The position numbers and the translations under genes were made by a program. The notes under the pieces were generated by a model. It saw only the letters and a program-made list of their open reading frames with translations, was not told the origin of the DNA and searched no databases. A stretch of DNA of 64,000 nucleotides from Actinoallomurus liliacearum (GTDB lineage Bacteria; Actinomycetota; Actinomycetes; Streptosporangiales; Streptosporangiaceae), in assembly GCF_039542035.1 (NCBI RefSeq), contig NZ_BAABHJ010000023.1, positions 186,001 through 250,000 of the forward strand. The letters are read 5' to 3'. Below, in pieces: positions 57,865-64,000 of the stretch (the stretch's first letter is position 1; every line of letters begins with the position of its first letter).

Positions 57865-60095
57865 CACACACACTCCCGCCGCTGGTCGCGGACCTTGGCG
57901 GCCGCGACCGCCGTGGCCGCCGCCTCGATGCTCCGATAGGTGGGTACGCCCGCGGCCCGGGCGATCGCCCGCAGCTCGTCCTCGATGCCGGGCGGGGCGT
58001 ACTCGGCGTTGCGCAGCACGAGGGTCACCCTCGTGCCGGTCAGCCCGCGCTGCAGCTCCCCGACCGCGTGCGCGTACGCGAGGAGCGGCTCGGCGCTGTC
58101 ACCGAACGTGAAGAAGCTCTGCACGTTCACGTGGGTGATCACGTCCGGGTACGGCCGCCGCGCGGCCCGCTGGATCGCGGTGACGACCTGCCCGACGAGG
58201 TCCGGCCTGCCGCGCGGGCCGACCGGGATCTCCAGGGGGTTGCCGGGGACGGCGCCGACGGGCAGGCCGAGGTCGACGTCGGGCAGCGGGGCCAGCCGCA
58301 GCCCCGCGCGGTCGAGAGCGTCGGCGGCGAGCACGCCCGCCCCGCCGCTCGGTCCGATGACGAGGACGTCGGGGGACGCGGGCACGTCCCGCCCGGCGTG
58401 CAGGTCGAGGAGGTCGAGCGCGCCGATCAGGTCGTCCTGGGCGGTCACCAGCGGCAGCCCGGCCTGCCGGCCGAGGGCCGCCCAGATCCGCGCGTCGCCG
58501 ACCATCGCGCCGGTGTGCGACGCGGCGGCCCGGTGGCCCTGCGCCGAGCGCCCCCCGACGAGGGCGACGACCGGCTTGGACACCGCCCGCAGCGCCTCGA
58601 ACAGCGCCCTGCCGTCCCGGGGGTCCTCGAGGTAGAGGCCGATCACCGAGGTGTCGTCGTCGGCGGCGAGGTAGCGCAGGAGCTCGGCCGGTCCGACGTC
58701 GGCGCTGTTGCCGACCGTGGCGACCTTGGAGAACGCCAGGCCGCGGCGTTCGCCGACCCTGACGACCTCGCCGGCGAGCCCGCCGCTCTGCGAGACCAGC
58801 GCGATCCGCCCGGGCGGGCCCGGCCGCCCGCCGATGAACGTCTGGCCGCCCGCCGGGGAGTACACGCCCATGCAGTTGGGACCCAGCAGCCGTACGCCCG
58901 CCGCGCGGGCGGCGGCGACGAGCTCCTCCTCCAGGCCCGCCGCGCCGGTCTCCCGGAAGCCCCCGCTCATCACCTGGACGAACGGGACGCCGCGGGCCTC
59001 GCGTACGACGTCCGGGCAGCGCTCGGCCGGGACGGCGACGAGCGCGTAGTCGACGCCGGACCCGTCCAGGGAGGGCACGCAGGGCACCCCGTCGATCTCG
59101 TCGGCGGTCGGGTGGACGGCCACGAACCGGCCGGCGTACCCGGCCGCGCGGTAGAAGCCGAGGAACATGTTGCCGAAGTTCGGCCGCTTGGTGGAGGCGC
59201 CCACCACCGCGACGCCGCGCGGCGCGAACAGCCGGGCGAAGTCCTGCGGCGTCGCCTCCGGGCGCGGCCGCCCGCCCTGCTCGGCGGAGGCCGGGCGCGG
59301 CAGCCGGGCCTCCACTGAGGCCGGGGACGGGAGGTCGGCGTCCACTACGGCGGGGCCCTGGCGCGGCAGCCGGGCCTCCACTGTCGCGGGGGCCGGGCGC
59401 GGGAGGCGGGCGTCCGCTGTGGCAGGGGCCGGGCGCAGGAGGCGGGCGTCCACCGCGACCGCGCCCTCGGGCGTGCAGATGACCGGGTTCAGCTCGAATT
59501 CGCGGAAGTCCAGGCTCTCGGCGACGCCGCCCGGCCCGCCGACCGCGAGGAGGACCTTGACCAGGGCGTCCCGGTCGACCGCCGGCGAGCCGCGGAGGCC
59601 GTCGAGGAGGGCCGCGCCGCGCAGCTCCGACAGCATCTCCCGGGCGTCGTCCTCGGTGATCGGGCACAGCCGCAGGGCGGTGTCGTGGAGGACCTCGGTC
59701 CAGACGCCGCCCAGGCCGACCAGGACCACGGGCCCGAACGACGGGTCGCGGACCGCTCCGACGATCACTTCGACGCCCGGCGCCGCCTGCTCCTCGACCA
59801 GGTAGCCCTCGATCGCGATGCCGGAGCCGGCCGGCGCCGCCCGGATCTCGGCGGCGGCCCGCGCGGCCTCGACCGGTGAACCGAGCCCCAGCCGCACGGC
59901 CCCGGCGTCGCTCTTGTGCACCAGCCCGGGGCCGTACGCCTTGACGACCAGCGGCGGGGTCAGCCCGCTCGCCGCGGCGGCGACGTCCTCCGCGGCCCGG
60001 GCGGTCGCGCCGCGCGGCACCGCGATCCCGAACCCGGAGATCAGGTCCTTGACGACGTGCTCGGCGACCACGCCGGGCTCCTCGACCTGCGTCAC
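57864..60095 (-). CDS. ADP-forming acyl-CoA ligase (ATP-grasp/CoA-ligase fusion)
   Basis: A 743-residue fusion in the order ATP-grasp_5 (about 1-215; PPLVVKAYGPGLVHKSDAGA, GVEVIVGAVRDPSFGPVVLVGLG and ELNPVIC), a repetitive linker (216-280), then the CoA-binding and succinyl-CoA-ligase-like domains (GVAVVGASTKRPNFGNMFLG, LGPNCMGVYSP, LVSQSGGLAGEV and the phospho-His region AASHTGAM). These enzymes interconvert acyl-CoA + ADP + Pi and acid + ATP + CoA. The GTG start overlaps the stop of the AMP-forming ligase gene (GTGA). Having both ligase types in one operon is unusual. Confidence 0.88.
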   Translation of the reverse strand: MTQVEEPGVVAEHVVKDLISGFGIAVPRGATARAAEDVAAAASGLTPPLVVKAYGPGLVHKSDAGAVRLGLGSPVEAARAAAEIRAAPAGSGIAIEGYLVEEQAAPGVEVIVGAVRDPSFGPVVLVGLGGVWTEVLHDTALRLCPITEDDAREMLSELRGAALLDGLRGSPAVDRDALVKVLLAVGGPGGVAESLDFREFELNPVICTPEGAVAVDARLLRPAPATADARLPRPAPATVEARLPRQGPAVVDADLPSPASVEARLPRPASAEQGGRPRPEATPQDFARLFAPRGVAVVGASTKRPNFGNMFLGFYRAAGYAGRFVAVHPTADEIDGVPCVPSLDGSGVDYALVAVPAERCPDVVREARGVPFVQVMSGGFRETGAAGLEEELVAAARAAGVRLLGPNCMGVYSPAGGQTFIGGRPGPPGRIALVSQSGGLAGEVVRVGERRGLAFSKVATVGNSADVGPAELLRYLAADDDTSVIGLYLEDPRDGRALFEALRAVSKPVVALVGGRSAQGHRAAASHTGAMVGDARIWAALGRQAGLPLVTAQDDLIGALDLLDLHAGRDVPASPDVLVIGPSGGAGVLAADALDRAGLRLAPLPDVDLGLPVGAVPGNPLEIPVGPRGRPDLVGQVVTAIQRAARRPYPDVITHVNVQSFFTFGDSAEPLLAYAHAVGELQRGLTGTRVTLVLRNAEYAPPGIEDELRAIARAAGVPTYRSIEAAATAVAAAKVRDQRRECV
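59280..59450. repeat. Repetitive linker minisatellite within the CoA ligase gene
   Basis: The interdomain linker is built of about five degenerate 12-residue units of the type D/E-ARLPRPAPAT-V/A, with matching DNA units of 36-45 bases. It is in frame and lies exactly between the ATP-grasp and CoA-binding domains. Confidence 0.8.
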
Positions 60096-61666
60096 GGGCG
60101 CTCCAGGAGGTCGGCGTAGCGGGTGCGGATCTCGCGGCGCAACAGCTTGCCCGGGCCGCCGGAGGCGTCCTGGGTGTGCGGCAGCTCGTCCGCGACGACG
60201 ACGAGGTCGGGTGCCTGGTGGGCGGGCAGCCGGGCGGCGAGCCGGGCCCGGACCTGCTCGGCGTCGAGAGTCGTCCCGGCACGGGGGACGACCGCCACCA
60301 GGACGCGCTGCTCGACCGCGTCCTCGCCCTCCGGCTGCGCCGGAACGCCCACGACGCCCGCCTCCGCGACGCCGTCCAGCTCGATGGCCGCGTCCTCCAG
60401 GCCGCTCGGCTGGGACCAGACGCCGCTCTTGAGGATGGCGTCCTCGCGGCGGCCGAGCACGGTCAGGAAGCCGTCCTCGTCGAGGATGCCGAGGTCTCCG
60501 CCGACGTACCAGCCGTCGCGGAGCACCTGCGCGGTCCGGTCCGGCGGCTTGTCGTAGCCCTGCATGAGGTTCGGCCCGGTCAGGTTGATCTCGCCGACCT
60601 GGTTCACGAGCCGCTCGCCGTCCGGGCCGGTCACCCGCACCGCCGTGGACGTCCGGGCCCGGCCGACGGAGGCGATGTCCTGACTGCCGTCGTCCTGGCG
60701 GCCGATGCAGGTGTACGGCGCCTCGGTCTGGCCGTAGTAACTGAAGATCGCCGCTCCGGGCAGCCGCTTCATGATCTTCTCGCGGAGGGAGGGGAGCAGC
60801 GGCTCGCCGCCGAGCACGATCGCGGTCAGCGAGGACAGGTCCACGTCGGTGTGCTCGTCGGAGCCGAGCAGGGCCGAGAAGAAGCTGGGGATCAGGCTGA
60901 CGTGGGTGACGCGCTCGCGTGGCACGACCTTGAGGAAGTTGGCCGGACCCCAGTCCTGTTCGAGCACCAGCCGCATGCCCGCGTAGAACGCCGGGCCGAC
61001 CAGCGCCGGGAAGCCGATGCCCCAGATGATCGCGCCGGTGCCCATCACCGAGTCGGCGCCGTGCGGGATGTTCAGCCAGATCTGCGCCGACGCCAGGCTC
61101 GAGGCGTGGGTGTGCCGGACCGCCTTGGGCAGGCCGGTCGTCCCCGACGTGTAGAACAGCGCCATCAGGTCGTCGCCGTGCCCGCCCAGCGGCGGCTCGT
61201 CCTCCGCCGCCGCGGTCGCCAGCGCGTCCAGGTCGGTGGCGTCCTCGGCGGCCCCGCCCACCCGGAGCCACAGCCGCACGCCCGGGAGCCTCGGCCGTAC
61301 GGCCGCGACCAGCTTCTCGACGCTCGCGTCGTACACGAAGGCCGTGCACTCGGAGTGCTCGACGACCTGGGCGAGCGTGTCCTCCGGCCAGTAGGGGTTG
61401 AGCGCGCAGACCACCGAGCCCAGCTTCATCTGCGCGAGGTAGACCTCGGCGACGTGCAGCGTCTCGTTCAGCAGCGACGCGACGCGCTCTCCGGGGCGGA
61501 TCCCCGCCTCCAGCAGCGCGTGCGCCACCCGGTTGACCTTCCGGTTCAGTCCGTCGTAGGTGAGGCCGGGCCTGCCGCAGTAGGTCAGCGCCACCTTTTC
61601 GGGGGCGCGCAGCGCGCCGGCGGTGAGGATCGCATGCCCGTAGTTGCCGAATGGTGATCGCGCCAC
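60092..61666 (-). CDS. AMP-forming acyl-CoA synthetase
   Basis: A 524-residue ANL-superfamily ligase similar to benzoate/aryl-CoA ligases. The P-loop is YTSGTTGLPK (172-181), followed by the A5-like YYGQTEAPYT, GWYVGGDLGILDEDG (A7) and the C-terminal GGPGKLLRREI with the catalytic Lys. GTG 61666 has AGGAGA before it. It activates a carboxylic acid to an acyl-CoA via an acyl-adenylate and is the third gene of the DUF35/VOC/ligase/ligase/SDR operon. Confidence 0.9.
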   Translation of the reverse strand: MARSPFGNYGHAILTAGALRAPEKVALTYCGRPGLTYDGLNRKVNRVAHALLEAGIRPGERVASLLNETLHVAEVYLAQMKLGSVVCALNPYWPEDTLAQVVEHSECTAFVYDASVEKLVAAVRPRLPGVRLWLRVGGAAEDATDLDALATAAAEDEPPLGGHGDDLMALFYTSGTTGLPKAVRHTHASSLASAQIWLNIPHGADSVMGTGAIIWGIGFPALVGPAFYAGMRLVLEQDWGPANFLKVVPRERVTHVSLIPSFFSALLGSDEHTDVDLSSLTAIVLGGEPLLPSLREKIMKRLPGAAIFSYYGQTEAPYTCIGRQDDGSQDIASVGRARTSTAVRVTGPDGERLVNQVGEINLTGPNLMQGYDKPPDRTAQVLRDGWYVGGDLGILDEDGFLTVLGRREDAILKSGVWSQPSGLEDAAIELDGVAEAGVVGVPAQPEGEDAVEQRVLVAVVPRAGTTLDAEQVRARLAARLPAHQAPDLVVVADELPHTQDASGGPGKLLRREIRTRYADLLERP

Positions 61667-61712
61667 TGGGGTCTCCTGGTGCGGGGAGGGTCCTGGTTCG
61701 GGGGTCGAGCGG

Positions 61713-62051
61713 TCAGCGGGGCGCGTAGACGACGAGGGGGTTGCCGTCCGGGTCGAGCAGCACGGCGCGCGTCTCGTGCGGCCCCTCGTCCGGGCCGCCG
61801 ACGAGTCGCGCGCCGGCCGCGGTGAGCCGCTCCACGGCGGCCGTGACGTCGGGCACCTTGAACGAGGCGGCCGGGTGCCCGCCGGTGACGTCCTCGGCCG
61901 GTCCCGCCAGCGCGAACGTCGTGCCGCCGGCGTCCAGCGCGGCGAACCGGCCGCCGTCGGTGAACTTCACGGCGAGCCCGAGCCCGTCGCGGTAGAAGGC
62001 GACGGCCCGGTCGACGTCGCGCACCGGATAGAGGACGTTGCCGATCTTCAC
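61713..62051 (-). CDS. VOC family protein (glyoxalase/dioxygenase fold)
   Basis: A 112-residue single vicinal-oxygen-chelate domain: VKIGNVLYPVRDVDRAVAFY, RDGLGL, then ASFKVPDVTAAVERLTAAGARLV and the final AVLLDPDGNPLVVYAPR. GTG 62051 has GGAGG and overlaps the DUF35 stop by four bases. These small proteins can be epimerases, lyases or dioxygenase accessory domains; the reaction here is unknown. Confidence 0.85.
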   Translation of the reverse strand: MKIGNVLYPVRDVDRAVAFYRDGLGLAVKFTDGGRFAALDAGGTTFALAGPAEDVTGGHPAASFKVPDVTAAVERLTAAGARLVGGPDEGPHETRAVLLDPDGNPLVVYAPR

Positions 62052-62446
62052 GCTGGCCTCCAGTTGGGGATGCGGCCGAATCCGGGGAGGTCGTCGAAGC
62101 GGACCCGCACGGGCATGCCGATCCGCACGTCCTCCGGCGCGAGGTCGCCGACGATGCCGCCGAACGCCCGGACGCCCTCCTGCAGGTCGATCCAGGCGAT
62201 CACGTACGGGACCTGGAACCCCGGCAGGAACGCGCGGTGGACGACGCTGAAGGTGTGCACCCGGCCGTGCCCGGACACCGCCTCGTACGGCAGGTCCGCG
62301 CCACCGCAGTGCGGGCAGGCGGGCTCGGGGAGGTGGACGCGGCGGCCGCAGTCGCGGCAGCGCTGAACGGCGAGTTCGCCACGCTGGCACGCCTCCCAGT
62401 AGGGCGCGGTCAGCGCGCTCGGCCGGGGCAGCGGGCGCGGGTCCAT
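62048..62446 (-). CDS. Zn-ribbon/OB-fold protein (DUF35 type)
   Basis: A 132-residue acyl-CoA-binding OB-fold protein with an N-terminal zinc ribbon (CRDCGRR and CPHCGGAD) and an OB domain (GRVHTFSVVHRAF, PYVIAWIDLQEG, DLAPEDVRIGMPVRVRF). Such proteins usually partner a thiolase-like lipid-transfer protein or a hydratase; no thiolase is in this operon. ATG 62446 is first in the operon, and an operator copy lies 10 bases upstream. Confidence 0.87.
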   Translation of the reverse strand: MDPRPLPRPSALTAPYWEACQRGELAVQRCRDCGRRVHLPEPACPHCGGADLPYEAVSGHGRVHTFSVVHRAFLPGFQVPYVIAWIDLQEGVRAFGGIVGDLAPEDVRIGMPVRVRFDDLPGFGRIPNWRPA

Positions 62447-62455
62447 CGTTCGCCA

Positions 62456-62473
62456 AGCTAGCGCACGCTTGGT
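62456..62473. promoter_or_regulatory. Operator palindrome upstream of the DUF35 operon
   Basis: AGCTAGCG-CA-CGCTTGGT has a perfect right half and 6 of 8 matches in the left half of the shared motif, 10 bases from the ATG. Confidence 0.6.
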
Positions 62474-62576
62474 TGGTCGGCAAGAGATGTGGTTCGCCCA
62501 TCCCCGGACCGCTTTGACGGGGGCCACTACGATTGTCCGCGCGGGGCAAACGTAAACGCAGTGAAAAACGGGGCTG

Positions 62577-64000
62577 ATGGGAAACAAAAAACTCTGGCTG
62601 ATCATTGCCGCTGCGCTGGTCGTGGTTCTGGGCGTCGCGGGCGGCGGGGCGTACGTCCTGCTGCGTACGAAGGGCAGCCCGGCGCAGACGGCCGAGGACT
62701 TCCTGGCGGGCTGGCGGCGCGGCGACCTGGCGGCGATGCGGGCCGCGACCGTCACACCGCCGGCCGACTTCGACCGGTACTACCAGGGGTTGCGCACCGA
62801 CCTGGGGACCACGAAGGTCGGGGTCTCACTCGGGACGGTCACGAAACACGGCAAGCAGGCGACCGCCCCCTTTACCGCGACGCTCACGCTGCCGGCCGGG
62901 GACTGGAAGTACCAGGGGAGTCTCCGGCTGGTCACGAGCCACCGCGAGTGGAAGGTCGCCTGGGCGCCGGAGGCCGTCCATCCGGAACTGCACGCCGGTC
63001 AGCACTTCACGACCTCGTCCAAGTGGCTCAAGCGTGGCAGCGTCTTCGCCGCCGACGGCACGCCCATCGACGGCCCCGACGTCTCCGGCTCCGTCCAGCA
63101 GCTGGTCGGCGGCACCGCGCCGCTGACCGACAAGCAGGCCAAGAAGCTCGGTACGCCGTACGCCAAGGGTGACGTCGTCGGGCAGTGGGGCATCCAGCAG
63201 CGCTTCGACAAGCGGCTGGCCGGCACGCCCACCACGACGATCTCGACCGCCGACGCGTCCGAGCACACCGTGAAGTCCGTCGGCGGCTTCACCGGCAAGC
63301 CCGGCCAGAACGTCAAGACCAGCCTCGACCTGCACGTCCAGCGGGCGATGTCGAACGCGCTGCAGGGCCAGGGCAAGCCGACGTCCATGGTGGCGATCCG
63401 CCCCGCGACCGGGCAGATCCTCGCGGTCGGCAACATCCCGGGCGGCTTCGACCGCGCGCTGCAGGGCACCTACCCGCCCGGCTCCACCTTCAAGGTGGTC
63501 ACCGCGTACGCGCTGCTGCAGGCCGGGCTCACCCCCTCGTCCCCCGTCCAGTGCCCCAAGACCGCCAACGTCGGCGGGCAGGTCATCCACAATTCCGAGG
63601 GCGAGGGCGGCGCGGCCAGCATGACGTTCAAGGACGCGCTCGCGGAGTCCTGCAACACGGCTTTCGCCCTCCAGACCCAGAAGCTGCTCAGCGCGGCGAA
63701 GCTGAGCAGCGCGGCGACCGCGCTCGGCTTCAATCAGAAGATCGATCCCGGTGTCACGGCCACCGCCGGCAGCTTCCCCACGCCGACCAGTGACGCGGAG
63801 AAGGCGGTCGCCGGCTTCGGTCAGGGCCGTGACCTGGCCAACGCGCTCAGCATCGCGGGCGTGGCGGCCGGCGTCGCGGACGGCACTTGGCGGCCGCCCG
63901 TGTTCGTCACCGAACCGCACGTTCCGCAGAAGGCCAAGGCGACTCCGCTGAACTCCACGGCGAGGAGCCAGCTGGAGGGGATGATGCGGGCCGTGGTGAC
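62577..64000 (+). CDS. Penicillin-binding transpeptidase with NTF2-like N-terminal domain (incomplete at window end)
   Basis: The first 474 residues of a class B PBP that crosslinks peptidoglycan outside the membrane. It starts MGNKKLWLIIAAALVVVLG (ATG 62577, a single N-terminal TM), then an NTF2-like/MecA_N region (AEDFLAGWRRGDLAAMRAAT), the dimerisation domain, and the transpeptidase with SxxK at Ser303-Lys306 (PPGSTFKVV) and SxN at Ser358 (AESCNTAF). The KTG box lies beyond the window. Homologues lie near ispG in other actinobacteria (for example Rv2864c), so this marks the right border of the accessory block. Confidence 0.92.
   Translation, partial: MGNKKLWLIIAAALVVVLGVAGGGAYVLLRTKGSPAQTAEDFLAGWRRGDLAAMRAATVTPPADFDRYYQGLRTDLGTTKVGVSLGTVTKHGKQATAPFTATLTLPAGDWKYQGSLRLVTSHREWKVAWAPEAVHPELHAGQHFTTSSKWLKRGSVFAADGTPIDGPDVSGSVQQLVGGTAPLTDKQAKKLGTPYAKGDVVGQWGIQQRFDKRLAGTPTTTISTADASEHTVKSVGGFTGKPGQNVKTSLDLHVQRAMSNALQGQGKPTSMVAIRPATGQILAVGNIPGGFDRALQGTYPPGSTFKVVTAYALLQAGLTPSSPVQCPKTANVGGQVIHNSEGEGGAASMTFKDALAESCNTAFALQTQKLLSAAKLSSAATALGFNQKIDPGVTATAGSFPTPTSDAEKAVAGFGQGRDLANALSIAGVAAGVADGTWRPPVFVTEPHVPQKAKATPLNSTARSQLEGMMRAVV

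Noticed and set aside
60096..61349. Upstream extension of the ADP-forming ligase frame
   Set aside because: It is an out-of-frame reading of the AMP-forming ligase gene; the GTGA overlap at 60092 marks the true start.
1..64000. tRNA or rRNA genes
   Set aside because: No cloverleaf with a TTC-loop consensus and no rRNA-like sequence was seen on either strand by eye; a tRNAscan run would settle it.

Overview
The window is a GC-rich chromosomal segment of an actinomycete. Signs of this are pervasive G/C third positions, many GTG starts, GTGA/ATGA start-stop overlaps, F420/luciferase-like oxidoreductases, HipA-DUF3037, DUF397 and SMI1 proteins. The flavour (several secreted TAP-type peptidases, NACHT-LRR protein, many acyl-CoA genes) suggests Streptosporangiales/Thermomonosporaceae (Actinomadura-like), but the genus is a guess.

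The left edge is the 3' end of ispG and the right edge is the 5' two thirds of a penicillin-binding transpeptidase. In many actinobacteria ispG, a DUF4081-type GNAT and this PBP are near neighbours. Here ispG and the GNAT are split by three tandem secreted tripeptidyl-aminopeptidase paralogues (0.99-6.2 kb), and about 55 kb of accessory DNA separates the GNAT from the PBP.

7.3-10 kb: a small island with a stand-alone threonyl-tRNA-synthetase editing domain, a frameshifted second copy of the GNAT 3' end, an Rpn-type nuclease and a P-loop kinase. 10-17.5 kb: CoA transferase and enoyl-CoA hydratase; HipA-like kinase with DUF3037; then an operon of GntR regulator, ACC deaminase and a thiamine-diphosphate enzyme. 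17.7-30 kb: MMPL transporter, M18 aminopeptidase, SMI1, DinB, an IS630 scrap, LysR/PhzF pair, secreted type-44 toxin-like protein, BlaR-like M56 peptidase, and a TnpB-only IS200/IS605-type element that appears to have cut away most of a blaI gene.

30-62.5 kb: a catabolic region. Hydrolase, luciferase-like oxidoreductases, Zn-alcohol dehydrogenase, SDRs, hydantoinase A/B, and a five-gene operon (DUF35 OB-fold, VOC, AMP-forming CoA ligase, ADP-forming CoA ligase, SDR) are scattered over six transcription units. Five operator regions in front of these six units carry versions of one 18-bp palindrome, ACCAAGCG-NN-CGCTTGGT, so they probably form one regulon whose regulator is not evident in the window. 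Embedded in it are a large NACHT-LRR NTPase (candidate anti-phage STAND protein), an AcoR-type GAF regulator, a TetR/amidase pair, a decaying patch where two divergent gene pairs have each lost their facing 5' ends (53.6-55.5 kb), and an FMN riboswitch in front of an odd half-riboflavin-synthase/DHBP-synthase chimera.

A recurrent oddity is minisatellite-like tandem repeats that begin at the stop codons of four unrelated genes (about 12.0, 17.7, 24.5 and 50.7 kb), as if gene 3' ends had been serially duplicated. No rRNA, tRNA, CRISPR array or complete prophage was seen.
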